DNA of 64,000 bases from Cystobacter fuscus (GTDB lineage: Bacteria > Myxococcota > Myxococcia > Myxococcales > Myxococcaceae): the NCBI RefSeq assembly GCF_002305875.1, contig NZ_CP022098.1, positions 806,001 through 870,000 on the forward strand, in the 5' to 3' direction. This document shows, piece by piece, positions 45,216-54,198 of this stretch. The position numbers were made by a program, and so were the translations under genes. Every line of letters begins with the position of its first letter. Position 1 is the stretch's first letter. The notes under the pieces are model-generated. The model saw only the letters and a program-made list of their open reading frames with translations, made no database searches and was not told the DNA's origin.

Positions 45216-46238
45216 CTACTGCCAGCACCCGTAGACGTTGCCGCCCGAGTTCCATTGGAGCTCGTGCGTGTAGTCCACGCCCCAGATGGTGTTCCTCATG
45301 GGGTGCACGCCCCAGCCGCCGATGCGATCCGGGCTGATGGAGGTGGCGGTGGCGTTGGGATCATCGCGCACGCTCTTCCAGTAGCGGCCATCCGTGTTGT
45401 CGCACAGGTTGGTGGACATGCAGTTGGCGGCCTGGTTTCCGGCGTTGCCACACACGTTGTAGAAGGGGCAGGCGACGGTGAGCGCCGCGTTGATGAACCA
45501 GCCGAGCGACTGTTTGCACTGGTTGTAGACGCCCGTGTAGAGCGAGTTGGAGGCGTTGGCGATCGCCTCGTGCGAGTACGTGTGGGGCGTCACCTGTCCG
45601 CGGCCCGCGTAGTTGTGCGCGTAGGCGAGGAAGGTGGAACACACCATGCCGTTGTTCACCGAGTCACCCGGCACCTGGTTGGAGGCCTGCATGTCCCGGT
45701 ATTGGAAGAGGGAGTAGCTGACGCGCTGCCCATGGCGCAGGGGCCGGTCGATGGCCTGGTCGGGATCCACGTGGGACACGTCACTGACGTAGGGGTGGTT
45801 GTACCAGATGGCGTCGCCGATGATGGCGGCCTGGGTGGGATCTCCCTGCTGCCAGCCGGCCCACTCGGTGCCGTCATTCGTGTACATGTAGTTGTAGATG
45901 CCGCCCTGGTTGATCTGCTCCAGGCCCGGGTAGCCGTACTGCAGTTGCTGGCCATTCATCGGCTTGGTGCACACGCCCGGCCAGTCCGTCTGCTTGGGGG
46001 TGGCCATGGTGGCGTGTGTCACGCCCGCGCCGGGCCCATGGGAGAGCATCGAGTGGGTGCGGTATTCGCCAATCGCATCCAGCACGGAGCGGATGGGACC
46101 GGGGCCCCGGTTGAACACCACCGCTCCATTGGGCGCGTTCCATCCGGCGGCGGTCGCGCCACACCCCTCCTCCGCCAGGGCACCGGCCCCCCACAACAAC
46201 GTGGACACCGCGACACTCCCTGCGAGCAGTTGACGCAT
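45216..46238 (-). CDS. secreted protein with possible permuted papain-like (YiiX-type) fold
   Basis: A 340-residue secreted protein: signal MRQLLAGSVAVSTLLWGAGALA, with GGAAGG upstream of ATG 46238. An early His region (EYRTHSMLSHGPGAGVTHATM) is followed about 150 residues later by SVNNGMVCSTFLAYAH. A His-before-Cys order with N-x-x-x-x-CS is the pattern of permuted NlpC/P60-like amidases such as YiiX. Several additional cysteines (CPFYNVCGNAGNQAANC) suggest disulfides. Peptidoglycan or lipid amidase activity is inference; the gene could be a non-enzymatic relative. Confidence 0.6.
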   Translation of the reverse strand: MRQLLAGSVAVSTLLWGAGALAEEGCGATAAGWNAPNGAVVFNRGPGPIRSVLDAIGEYRTHSMLSHGPGAGVTHATMATPKQTDWPGVCTKPMNGQQLQYGYPGLEQINQGGIYNYMYTNDGTEWAGWQQGDPTQAAIIGDAIWYNHPYVSDVSHVDPDQAIDRPLRHGQRVSYSLFQYRDMQASNQVPGDSVNNGMVCSTFLAYAHNYAGRGQVTPHTYSHEAIANASNSLYTGVYNQCKQSLGWFINAALTVACPFYNVCGNAGNQAANCMSTNLCDNTDGRYWKSVRDDPNATATSISPDRIGGWGVHPMRNTIWGVDYTHELQWNSGGNVYGCWQ

Positions 46239-46509
46239 GACGACACCTTCCGGATTGGGCACGGGGCTTGGCGTGATCGCGCCCGGATGCATGGTTCCCA
46301 GGGCGATGGGGCACCGGATCACACCGAACGAGCGGGAACGGAACCTGGGCCGCTCTTTCTTATTCCTCCCATGCGCGGATGACCAGAGAGCCCCGGAAGA
46401 ATCCCTTGACAAGGTGTGTCAAATGACTCCCGGACAACGTCCTGGGTTGCAAGGAGTGCAAGCGGCTGGACGGGCGCGCGATGGTCTGCCCAGGGGGCGG
46501 GAGGGGAAC

Positions 46510-48642
46510 TCAGCCCTGACGTGGTCCCTGGGGCTCGGGGGCGGCGGGGAGTTCCAACCGGAAGGTGGTGCCGCCGGTGGCGGGAAAGTCGATGGAGATC
46601 TGTCCGCCATGGGCATCCAGGTTGCGCCGGACGATGGCGAGGCCCAGGCCGGTGCCGGTGGCCTTGGTGGTGAAGAAGGGCTCGAAGAGGCGCGCGCGCA
46701 GGTGGGGGGGGATGCCGGGGCCGGTGTCGGTGAACTCCACGGTGGCGCCGGAGCCCTCGGCGCGGCGGCGCGCGGAGACGCGCAGCGTGCCGCCCTGGGG
46801 CATGGCCTGCACGGCGTTGAGGGCGAGGTTGAGGAATGCCTGGCGCATCATCCGCTCGTCCACGGGGATGGGGGGCACGTCTGGCGCCAGCGCCCACTCC
46901 ACCTGGACGTGGGCCTGGGCGGGGGAGGCCGCGTTGACGGCTTCCTCCAGCAGGTGCGCCAGGGGGATGGGCTGGGGGTGGGGCTGGGCGGGACGGGCGA
47001 AGTCGAGCAGGTCATCCACGAGCCGGTTGAGGCGGTGGGCCTCCTCCGAGACGATGCCCACCAGCAGGTGCCCCGGGCTGTCGGGCTCCTGGTAGCGGCG
47101 CAGGGCGGCCAGGGCGTTGAAGATGGCGCCCAGGGGATTGCGCACCTCGTGGGCGAGCACGGCGGACAGCTCGCCGAGCGCGGCGAGCCGCTCGCGCTCC
47201 ACGAGCTGGCGCTGGGTGCGCTGCAACTCCTCGTGCAGGCGCGCGAGCTCCTCGGCGCGTCCGCGCACCTCCTGGAGCAGCCGGTGGGACTCGATGGCGG
47301 CGGCGAAGTGGACGCCCATGGCCCGCAGGGTTTCCTGCTCCAGGTGGGACAGGGCGCGCCGCTCCTTGAAGATGAGCACGAGCGTGCCCACCATGCGCGA
47401 GCCTGTCTTCAGGGGCACCATGCCCACCGAGGCCCGCTGCGCCTCGCGCAAGTGGGTACGCAGGGGCTCGGGGAAGTCCTCGGTGCTTCGCAACTGGGGG
47501 ATGCCCTGGAGCATCACTTCCTCGGCCATGGTCCCGTATTGCGAGAAGCGTTGGTAGCGCTCCACCGTCCGCGCGGTGAGGCCCCGGTGCCAGACGAGCT
47601 CCATCTCGTGGCTCTTCTCGAGCCACAACATGAAGGCCACGGCCTCGCAGCGCAGCAGGGCGAAGAGCTCCGTGGCGCCCGGCTCGAAGATGTCCCGGGG
47701 TTCCGGGGCGGTGGCGGCCACCGCGGCCAGGCGGTTGAGCGCGGCGAGCGCGGTGTTGTGCGCGGACAGGCGCGAGATGATGCGCGCGGAGGCGAGGGCG
47801 GCGGACACCTGGGCGGCGAAGAGGTGCACGGCGGGCAGTTCCTCTTCGCTGAGCCACCGCGCGGCCACCGTCAGCAGGGCCTGCCCTTCCCTCTCTCCAT
47901 CGATGCGGGCGCACACGGCGGGCAGGGGCGCGAGGAGCCGGAGGAAGGCCCGTACCGGCTCGTCCCGGTCCCCGCCCACGAACTGGTCCGCCTCCCAGGC
48001 GAGGCTCTCCGCATGGGCAGCGCCCTCCCGCCAGGCGCGCTGGAGGAGGGGACTCCACGCGCCCTGGGCATCGACGAGGTGCTGTCCGGTGAACCGGGTC
48101 TTCTGGGAGGTGGTGTGCTCGGCCACGAACGCGTGGGCCAGCCGCACCCGCTCTCCTTCTGGGACCAGGTAGCCATGGGACAGCCCCAGCTCGGCGAGCC
48201 CCTCGAAGACGCGGTGGAGCACCTCCTGCTCGGAGTGGATGCCCGGCAGCGAGGCGCCCAGGGCGGCCATTCGCTGCAGGACCTGGCGCTGGAGCAGGCG
48301 GTCCGACAGGTCCCGCACCAGCACCAGCGTGTCCGGCCCGGACAGGGACACGTTCAGCTCCACGCGCAGCTCGCCCCGGGCGGAGCGCAGCGCCGTCTCG
48401 TAGATTTCCGGGACGCGCTCGCCGCGCATCCGGCGATGGTGCCGCTCGGTCATGAGCGGGGCCGCGTGGGTGGAGAACTTCTCGATGCTCGCGCCCACCA
48501 CCTGTTCGCGCGGGTAGCCCATCAAGGAGAGGAACGCCGGGTTGGCGTGGATGATGTGGCTTTCGCGGACCACGACCATGGCGTAGGGCAGGGCATCCAG
48601 ATGGTGATAGGTGCCCCCCCGGGCCGTTTCAGGCGTCGTCAC
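46510..48642 (-). CDS. PAS–GAF–GAF sensor histidine kinase
   Basis: A 710-residue cytoplasmic histidine kinase with a GTG start. Residues about 10–120 form a PAS domain (ALPYAMVVVRESHIIHANPAFLSLMGY), followed by one poorly conserved and one clear GAF-like region (about 130–290 and 310–460). A coiled-coil leads to the H-box LAHEVRNPLGAIFNAL (His near 500), then HATPase with N-box NLALNAVQAM, DTGPGI, TKATGTGLGLA. This is an NtrB/ZraS-type arrangement, usually paired with an NtrC-type regulator, but no regulator is adjacent. It is divergent from the ATP synthase operon. Confidence 0.9.
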   Translation of the reverse strand: MTTPETARGGTYHHLDALPYAMVVVRESHIIHANPAFLSLMGYPREQVVGASIEKFSTHAAPLMTERHHRRMRGERVPEIYETALRSARGELRVELNVSLSGPDTLVLVRDLSDRLLQRQVLQRMAALGASLPGIHSEQEVLHRVFEGLAELGLSHGYLVPEGERVRLAHAFVAEHTTSQKTRFTGQHLVDAQGAWSPLLQRAWREGAAHAESLAWEADQFVGGDRDEPVRAFLRLLAPLPAVCARIDGEREGQALLTVAARWLSEEELPAVHLFAAQVSAALASARIISRLSAHNTALAALNRLAAVAATAPEPRDIFEPGATELFALLRCEAVAFMLWLEKSHEMELVWHRGLTARTVERYQRFSQYGTMAEEVMLQGIPQLRSTEDFPEPLRTHLREAQRASVGMVPLKTGSRMVGTLVLIFKERRALSHLEQETLRAMGVHFAAAIESHRLLQEVRGRAEELARLHEELQRTQRQLVERERLAALGELSAVLAHEVRNPLGAIFNALAALRRYQEPDSPGHLLVGIVSEEAHRLNRLVDDLLDFARPAQPHPQPIPLAHLLEEAVNAASPAQAHVQVEWALAPDVPPIPVDERMMRQAFLNLALNAVQAMPQGGTLRVSARRRAEGSGATVEFTDTGPGIPPHLRARLFEPFFTTKATGTGLGLAIVRRNLDAHGGQISIDFPATGGTTFRLELPAAPEPQGPRQG

Positions 48643-48715
48643 GGGGGGGACGATGACACTCCGGCCCGGAGGAGGGAAGCGGAGGCGGAGCGGGAGGGGG
48701 GGCCTGGACTCCGGC

Positions 48716-48746
48716 TTGACCCAGGCATTTGCCTTCCTTCTAGACC
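48716..48746 (+). promoter_or_regulatory. weak candidate promoter for the atp genes
   Basis: TTGACC (48716–48721) and TAGACC (48741–48746) are separated by 19 bases in the gap between the histidine kinase and the ATP synthase genes, about 125 bp before the first start. Spacing is long, so the call is tentative. Confidence 0.3.
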
Positions 48747-48871
48747 TGGACCCCGCGGCGCGTCTGAGTTGCGCGGTGCGCGCCTTCAGTGCTAAGCGGC
48801 GCCCGCGTGTGAGGACGGCGGGGTGGGCGAGGGCAGGCGAACCCGTGGTTTTCCCGAGGCTGGTCGAGGCG

Positions 48872-49135
48872 ATGGCGGAGAAGGAGCCCGGGAAAGAGAC
48901 GAAGGACGGCGAGTTGTCGGAGACGGCCCGGCAGATGCGGGCGGCCGAGCCCTATATCGCCGCGGTGTGGAAGCTGGTGGGTGGAGCGGTGGTCGGGGTG
49001 CTGGGTGGCTACTTCCTGGACAAGGGGTTGGGGACGGGGCCGTGGGGGATGCTGGGGTTGAGCCTGGTGGGTATCTCCGCGGGCTTCTACGGGTTCCTGC
49101 ACGAGATGGCCCGGCTGGGAAAGAGGAAGCAGTGA
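48872..49135 (+). CDS. AtpZ/AtpI-like ATP synthase accessory protein
   Basis: An 87-residue protein with a charged N-terminus and two membrane helices (VWKLVGGAVVGVLGGYFLD and GMLGLSLVGISAGFYGFLHEM). The GGAxxGxxGGYxLD pattern identifies the AtpZ-type family encoded at the head of many F-ATPase operons, implicated in Mg/Ca transport or c-ring assembly. GAGG precedes ATG 48872. Its stop overlaps the next start (GTGA), coupling it to atpI. Confidence 0.8.
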   Translation: MAEKEPGKETKDGELSETARQMRAAEPYIAAVWKLVGGAVVGVLGGYFLDKGLGTGPWGMLGLSLVGISAGFYGFLHEMARLGKRKQ

Positions 49136-49530
49136 GCGGCGGCGGCGAGCGGTCCTTTCGCACCTACGCGGGGTTGTCGGCGGGGGTGGCGGTGCTGGCG
49201 GTGGGCCTGGCGCTCTGGGTGCCGGGGCAGGTGGGATGGGGACGGGGCGCGTTGTTGGGCGCGCTGTTCGCGGTGGGGACGGGGGCGGTGGGGTTGTGGC
49301 TCAAGCGGCGGGCGTTGCGGCGGGACATGGTGGCCGCGCTGAAGGTGGTAGCGGTGGTGTTCGGGCTGAGGGCGGCCCTGGTGGTGGTGGGGCTGGTCTG
49401 GGTGGTGCGGCGGGAGTGGGACGTGGTGGCGTTCGTGGCGGGGTTCTTCGGGACCTACTTCGTGCTGCAGTGGATTGAACTGAGCTATGTCATGGCCGCG
49501 TCGCGGAACGCGGCGGGCGGAGACGAGTGA
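49132..49530 (+). CDS. atpI: ATP synthase protein I
   Basis: A 132-residue hydrophobic protein with four predicted membrane helices ([87 protein letters not shown]). It starts at GTG 49132, overlapping the upstream TGA, and its stop overlaps the ATG of atpB. Size, topology and position between atpZ and atpB fit subunit I, which helps assemble the c-ring. Sequence conservation in this family is low, so position carries most weight. Confidence 0.75.
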   Translation: MSGGGERSFRTYAGLSAGVAVLAVGLALWVPGQVGWGRGALLGALFAVGTGAVGLWLKRRALRRDMVAALKVVAVVFGLRAALVVVGLVWVVRREWDVVAFVAGFFGTYFVLQWIELSYVMAASRNAAGGDE

Positions 49531-50588
49531 TGCGCAAGGCAATGGTTCTTCTCGCCAGCCTGATGGCGGGCATGGCGTTCGCCGCTCCCACGGAGGGCGA
49601 GCACGCGGCGCCCCAGTCGCACCTGGAGAAGGAAGAGCAGGACGTGGCGGGCTACATCCTCCACCACGTCTCCGACTCGAACGAGTACGAGTTCGAGATT
49701 CCCCTGAGCGACAACCACATCTCCATCCACCTGCCGCAGTTCGGCATTCCGCTGCGCGCGGGCGTCTCCTGTGAGCCGCGCCCCACGCCGGACGGGCACG
49801 GCAAGGCCGTTCCCGGCTGGAGCGAGGGCTGCCTGGACCTGTCCATCACCAAGCACACGGTGATGATGTGGCTGGCGGCGGTGCTGCTCATCGGCTCGCT
49901 GCTGCTCTTCAGCAACCGCGACAAGTCCAAGCTGGTGCCCCGGGGCGCGTCGGCCAACCTCTTCGAGATGCTCGTGCTCTTCGTGCGCGACGAGCTGGCC
50001 ATCAAGAACATCGGCAAGGAGGAGGGCCCGCGCTACACGCCCTACCTGCTCACCGCGTTCTTCTTCATCCTCTTCATGAACCTGCTGGGCCTGTTCCCCT
50101 GGATGGCGACGGCCACGGGCAACATCGGCGTCACGGTGGCGCTCGCCGTGTGCACCTTCGTCCTCACGCAGATCGCCGGCATTCGCGCCGCGGGCCTGGG
50201 CGGCTACCTGGCGCACCTCACCGGCGGCGTGGCCCCGTGGCTCTGGCCCATCATGATTCCGGTGGAAGTGCTCGGCCTGTTCACCAAGCCCTTCGCGCTC
50301 ACCATCCGTCTGTTCGCCAACATGCTGGCGGGCCACATCGTCATCTTCTTCCTGCTCGGCCTCATCTTCATGCTCGGCCACCCCGCGGTGGCCCTGGTCA
50401 GCGTGCCCTTCGCCATGGGCATCTACCTGCTGGAGCTGTTCGTGGCCTTCGTGCAGGCATACGTCTTCACCATGCTCTCCGCGCTCTTCATCGGAATGGG
50501 TGTCGCCATGGCGCACCACCATGACGACCACGGCGCCGAGGGCAAGGAGCTGGGCCACAGCCACGACCACGGCCGTGCCCACATGTAA
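49530..50588 (+). CDS. atpB: ATP synthase subunit a
   Basis: A 352-residue subunit a of the membrane Fo sector, forming the proton half-channels. The N-terminus has a hydrophobic signal-like segment ([18 protein letters not shown]) and an extra extramembrane region of about 90 residues, longer than the E. coli protein (271). The core has [27 protein letters not shown] and the essential-Arg helix [16 protein letters not shown] (Arg in TIRLFAN), then [24 protein letters not shown] His-rich tail ([23 protein letters not shown]) may bind metal. ATG 49530 overlaps the atpI stop. Confidence 0.95.
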   Translation: MRKAMVLLASLMAGMAFAAPTEGEHAAPQSHLEKEEQDVAGYILHHVSDSNEYEFEIPLSDNHISIHLPQFGIPLRAGVSCEPRPTPDGHGKAVPGWSEGCLDLSITKHTVMMWLAAVLLIGSLLLFSNRDKSKLVPRGASANLFEMLVLFVRDELAIKNIGKEEGPRYTPYLLTAFFFILFMNLLGLFPWMATATGNIGVTVALAVCTFVLTQIAGIRAAGLGGYLAHLTGGVAPWLWPIMIPVEVLGLFTKPFALTIRLFANMLAGHIVIFFLLGLIFMLGHPAVALVSVPFAMGIYLLELFVAFVQAYVFTMLSALFIGMGVAMAHHHDDHGAEGKELGHSHDHGRAHM

Positions 50589-50687
50589 AGAACCTGGCGG
50601 TTCGAAAGGCCGCCGGAGGTAGTCCCCAGGGCCGTCACGACCCCCCCAATAAGTGGGTCCCCTTCGCAAGAAAGAAGAAGCACTCCC

Positions 50688-50918
50688 ATGACCAACTTCG
50701 CGCTCGCCTTCCTCGCCGCCGGTATCGGTGCCGGCCTCTCCATCATCGGTGCCGGCCTGGGCATCGGTAAGCTCGCCGCCGCCGCCATGGACGCCACGGG
50801 CCGTCAGCCGGCCGCCGGTGGCGACATCCGCACCACCATGATCATCGCCGCGGCCCTCATCGAAGGCGCCACGCTGTTCGCGCTGGTCGTGTGCATCCTG
50901 CTCGCCATCAAGGCCTGA
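50688..50918 (+). CDS. atpE: ATP synthase subunit c
   Basis: A 76-residue proteolipid of two membrane helices joined by the polar loop ATGRQPAAGGDIRTTM. Helix 1 carries the Gly-rich GAGLSIIGAGLGIGKLA motif and helix 2 the proton-binding carboxylate Glu in AALIEGATLFALVV. The surrounding residues lack the Q/ES/T set of Na+-type rings, so proton coupling is likely. It lies 100 bp after atpB. Confidence 0.96.
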   Translation: MTNFALAFLAAGIGAGLSIIGAGLGIGKLAAAAMDATGRQPAAGGDIRTTMIIAAALIEGATLFALVVCILLAIKA

Positions 50919-51013
50919 GCCGGGCGCGTTGAAGCAGTTCCTGGTCTGGCGCCTCTCCGCCTCGCGCGGGGGGCGCCGGCCGCCACCCTGACGCCGTACC
51001 CCTGAAGGCCGCC

Positions 51014-51556
51014 ATGTTCCTGCCCAACGTTCTCGCCGCCAGCAGCTTCGTGGAGGTCCGCCCGGGCCTCATCTTCTGGACGCTCGTCACCTTCATCATC
51101 GTCGCCATCATCCTGCGCTGGAAGGCCTGGGGTCCCATCCTCTCGCTCGTGGAGGAGCGCGAGAAGCAGATCGCCAGCTCCATCGAGGCCGCCAAGCGTG
51201 AGCGCGCCGAGGCCGAGAAGCTGCTCGCCGAGCAGAAGACGGCCATCGCCGAGGCCCGCCGCGAGGCCCAGGAGCTGCTGCGCCGCAACCAGCAGGAAGT
51301 GGAGAAGTTCCGCGAGGACCTGATGGCCAAGAGCCGCAAGGAGGCCGATGCCTTCAAGGCGTCCGCCCAGCGCGAGATCGAGGAGCAGAAGTCCAAGGCC
51401 ATCGCGGAGGTGAAGGCCATGACGGTGGACCTGGCCATGGAAGTGGCCGGCAAGCTGCTCAACGAGCGGCTGGACGAGACCAAGCACCGCGCCCTGGCCG
51501 AGCAGTTCGTGCAGGGTCTGCCGCCCGCCAAGGGCGGGGCCGAGCGCCGCTCGTAG
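51014..51556 (+). CDS. atpF: ATP synthase subunit b
   Basis: A 180-residue peripheral stalk subunit. One membrane helix (LIFWTLVTFIIVAIILRWKAWGPI) is followed by a long charged coiled coil rich in Glu/Lys/Ala (EEREKQIASSIEAAKRERAEAEKLLAEQKT onwards) with no Pro or Gly interruptions. This is the last Fo gene; atpH and the F1 genes (A, G, D, C) do not follow, so the operon is split. A GC-rich inverted repeat (ggcgcc…ggcgcc, about 50949–50978) lies between atpE and atpF. Confidence 0.93.
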   Translation: MFLPNVLAASSFVEVRPGLIFWTLVTFIIVAIILRWKAWGPILSLVEEREKQIASSIEAAKRERAEAEKLLAEQKTAIAEARREAQELLRRNQQEVEKFREDLMAKSRKEADAFKASAQREIEEQKSKAIAEVKAMTVDLAMEVAGKLLNERLDETKHRALAEQFVQGLPPAKGGAERRS

Positions 51557-51588
51557 TCCCCTTCAGTCAGGAAGTATAGGAGTCCACC

Positions 51589-52698
51589 ATGGCGCTCTCC
51601 ATCGGCATCGTCGGTCTGCCCAACGTGGGCAAGTCCACCCTGTTCAACGCGGTGTCCGCAGCGGGGGCCCAGGCGGCCAACTACCCGTTCTGCACCATCG
51701 AGCCCAACGTGGGCGTGGTGCCAGTGCCCGACGAGCGCCTGGACAAGCTGACGGCGCTGGTGAAGCCGCTCAAGAAGATCCCCACGTCGCTGGAGTTCGT
51801 GGACATCGCGGGCCTGGTGCGCGGCGCCTCCAAGGGCGAGGGCCTGGGCAACCAGTTCCTCGCCAACATCCGCCAGGTGGACGCGGTGCTGCACGTGCTG
51901 CGCTGCTTCGAGGACGACAACGTCACCCACGTGGAGGGGGGCGTCAATCCGGTGCGCGACCGGGACGTGGTGGACACGGAGCTGTGTCTCAAGGACATGG
52001 AGACCGTGGAGAAGCGTCGCGAGCGCACCCAGAAGAACACGAAGATGGGCGGCAAGGCGGCCGAGGAGGCCAAGGCCGAGCTCGCGCTGCTCGATCGCAT
52101 CAAGGCGGGGCTGGACGCGGGCACGACGGTGCGCGCGCAGAAGCTCACCGACGACGAGCGCGCCGTCATCCGCGATCTCTTCCTGCTGACGGACAAGCCG
52201 GTGCTGTACGTGGCCAACATCGGCGAGAAGCAGATCGGCAAGGAGGACTCCGACCCCTACGTGAAGCAGGTGCGCGACATGGCCGCCAAGGAGGGCGCGG
52301 GCGTGGTGGTGCTGGCGGCCGCCATGGAGTCGGAGATCCAGCAGCTTCCCGAGGAGGAGCGTCCGGGCTTCCTGGAGAGCGCGGGCCTCACCGAGCCGGG
52401 CCTGCACAAGGTGGTGCGCGAGGGCTACAAGCTCCTGGGCCTGCAGACCTACTTCACCGTGGGAGAGCAGGAGTGCCGCGCGTGGACCATCCACAAGGGC
52501 GACAAGGCGCCGCAGGCGGCGGGCGTCATCCACTCGGACTTCGAGCGCGGCTTCATCAAGGCCGAGGTCATGCGGTGGGAAGACCTCATCAAGTACGGCA
52601 GTGAGTCGTCGGTGAAGGAGAAGGGTCTGCTGCGCGTGGAAGGCAAGGAGTACGTGGTGCAGGACGGCGACTGCATGCACTTCCGCTTCAACGTCTGA
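51589..52698 (+). CDS. ychF: redox-regulated ATPase/GTPase YchF
   Basis: A 369-residue OBG-family P-loop protein, near-universal and ribosome-associated. G1 is IVGLPNVGKSTLFNAV, followed by ANYPFCTIEPNVG, G3 FVDIAGLVRGASKGEGLGNQFL and the coiled-coil insertion (KRRERTQKNTKMGGKA). YVANIGE replaces the canonical NKxD, explaining the ATP preference of the family. The C-terminal TGS domain ends with GLLRVEGKEYVVQDGDCMHFRFNV. It is 32 bp after atpF on the same strand and may be read from the atp transcript. Confidence 0.96.
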   Translation: MALSIGIVGLPNVGKSTLFNAVSAAGAQAANYPFCTIEPNVGVVPVPDERLDKLTALVKPLKKIPTSLEFVDIAGLVRGASKGEGLGNQFLANIRQVDAVLHVLRCFEDDNVTHVEGGVNPVRDRDVVDTELCLKDMETVEKRRERTQKNTKMGGKAAEEAKAELALLDRIKAGLDAGTTVRAQKLTDDERAVIRDLFLLTDKPVLYVANIGEKQIGKEDSDPYVKQVRDMAAKEGAGVVVLAAAMESEIQQLPEEERPGFLESAGLTEPGLHKVVREGYKLLGLQTYFTVGEQECRAWTIHKGDKAPQAAGVIHSDFERGFIKAEVMRWEDLIKYGSESSVKEKGLLRVEGKEYVVQDGDCMHFRFNV

Positions 52699-52721
52699 GC
52701 GGCTCGCCCCTCGAGGGCAGG

Positions 52722-52764
52722 AGAGGGTGCCGGATGGACCGATGCTCGGGTCCCGGCACCCTCT
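52722..52764. terminator. bidirectional terminator between ychF and citrate synthase gene
   Basis: A 12-bp stem (agagggtgccgg / ccggcaccctct) with a 19-base loop is followed by gtcattt. It ends just before the stop of the convergent citrate synthase-like gene. Confidence 0.7.
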
Positions 52765-52765
52765 G

Positions 52766-54064
52766 TCATTTCGATGCTTCTGGCGTGCCCGGTGTCCCCA
52801 CGTAGCGGGCCCGTGGTCGCAACAGCTCTCCCTGCTCGCGCTGCTCCAGCACGTGCGCCACCCAGCCCGCCGCGCGCCCCACCGCGAACAGCGCCGCCGC
52901 CGCGCCTGCCGGCAGCCCCAGCGCCGAGGCCAGCGCCACCAGGCCGAAGTCCACGGTGGGCGCCGGGTAGCCCGCTTCCCGCATCGTCTCCTCCACCCCT
53001 CGCAACACCCGCACGGCCACGGGCTCCGGGCGCAGCGCGTACACCACCTCCAACAGCGGCGGAGTGCGCGGGTCTCCCTCCGGGTAGAGCCGGTGACCGA
53101 AGCCCGGCACGCTCTCTCCCCGTCGCAGCCGCTCGAGCACTCCCTGGCGCGCCCGTTGAGGGGTGCCCACCTCGTTGAGCAGGGCCTCGATGCGATCGCT
53201 CGCGCCGCCATGCCGGGGCCCCGACACCGCTGCCAGCGCGGCGCTCATGCACGCGTAGAGATCCGCCCCCGACGAGGCCGTCACCCGCGCCGCGAAGGTG
53301 GACACGTTCAGCTCGTGATCCGCGCACAACACCAGGGCACGGTTCAGCAGCTCGGGCGCGCGCTTCTCCGTGACGCCCCAGGCCATCGCCAGTGAGTCCG
53401 CCACGCTCCGCTCCTTCAGCGCCCGGCCCACCCTCGACGGCGCATGTCCTCCTCCCACCCAGGCCGCCAGGTGCCGCAGCAGGCGCCGGGCCCGGAGTCG
53501 TTCCTGCTCCGCGGGAGCCGCGAAGCGCACGGCGTCCCACGCGCCCAGCAGCGGAGTCACCGTCAGCAGCACCACCAGCGGAGGCGAGTCCTTGGGAAGC
53601 AGCGCCGCCACCGAGGCGGGTGGCAGGGGCGGCTCGGGCGACGGCCAGTGCACGGGGCTCTCCGGGAGGCCTCCCGTCCAGAGCAGCTCCGCCACGTCCT
53701 CCAGGCTCCGGCCCTCCACCGCGAGCCGCACCGCCGAGTGCCCCCGGTAGGCGAGTCCCTCCGCGCCCACCCGCGACACCGCCGAGTCGATGACGGGCTC
53801 GCCCCAGCGCAGCGCGCCCGCCGCCACCGCCGCGTGCCCCGCGCGCGCGTCATGCCGGACCTTCAACCGCGCCAGGTCCGCTCTTACGTAACGCTTCTCC
53901 TTCGTCCCGGGCTCGGGCACGCACCGCACCAGGCCCCGGCTCACGTAGGTGTAGAGCGTGGCCCGCTTCACCCCGAGCAGCTCCGCCGCCTGCTGCGCGG
54001 ACACCAGCTCCTCATGTCGACTGTCGAATCGAGATTGAGCCGGTGTGGCTCTCGCCTTAACCAT
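52766..54064 (-). CDS. HTH-domain citrate synthase-family protein
   Basis: A 432-residue protein. Residues about 18–70 form a MerR/excisionase-type DNA-binding helix-turn-helix (VSAQQAAELLGVKRATLYTYVSRGLV). The remainder is a citrate synthase fold with CADHELNVSTF, GPRHGGASD (His), GFGHRLYPEGDPR (His) and TVDFGLVALASALGLP (catalytic Asp), plus a late RPRARYVG arginine cluster. All catalytic positions look present, so it may be both enzyme (acyl-CoA plus oxo-acid condensation) and regulator. Citrate synthases with this HTH are known in several bacteria but are little studied. GAGGAG precedes ATG 54064. Divergent from the cupin gene. Confidence 0.88.
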   Translation of the reverse strand: MVKARATPAQSRFDSRHEELVSAQQAAELLGVKRATLYTYVSRGLVRCVPEPGTKEKRYVRADLARLKVRHDARAGHAAVAAGALRWGEPVIDSAVSRVGAEGLAYRGHSAVRLAVEGRSLEDVAELLWTGGLPESPVHWPSPEPPLPPASVAALLPKDSPPLVVLLTVTPLLGAWDAVRFAAPAEQERLRARRLLRHLAAWVGGGHAPSRVGRALKERSVADSLAMAWGVTEKRAPELLNRALVLCADHELNVSTFAARVTASSGADLYACMSAALAAVSGPRHGGASDRIEALLNEVGTPQRARQGVLERLRRGESVPGFGHRLYPEGDPRTPPLLEVVYALRPEPVAVRVLRGVEETMREAGYPAPTVDFGLVALASALGLPAGAAAALFAVGRAAGWVAHVLEQREQGELLRPRARYVGTPGTPEASK

Positions 54065-54120
54065 GTCTCGTCGCTCCTCGCGGGGAGTGTCGACTCGACT
54101 GGACCGGCTGTCGAGTCATG
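54012..54120. promoter_or_regulatory. repeated TGTCGA(C/G)TC motifs near the HTH–citrate synthase start
   Basis: Related sequences occur as tcgactgtcgaatcga (around 54017–54032, within the first codons of the gene), tgtcgactcgac (54088–54099) and tgtcgagtcatg (54110–54121). Two of the three lie in the divergent promoter gap with the cupin gene. They are good candidates for operators of the HTH domain encoded next to them (autoregulation). Confidence 0.4.
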
Positions 54121-54198
54121 TTCGGAGTTCGGTTCCATGCAGGTCGAGCTCTCCGCGTCTTCGCCCTCGTCGCCACCCGTTGCTGAACAGGAGGAGCC

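Noticed and set aside
46237-48795. 852-codon plus-strand open frame opposite the PAS/GAF kinase
   Set aside because: Gly/Glu/Ala/His-rich antisense reading of a well-supported histidine kinase; no start signal or domain.
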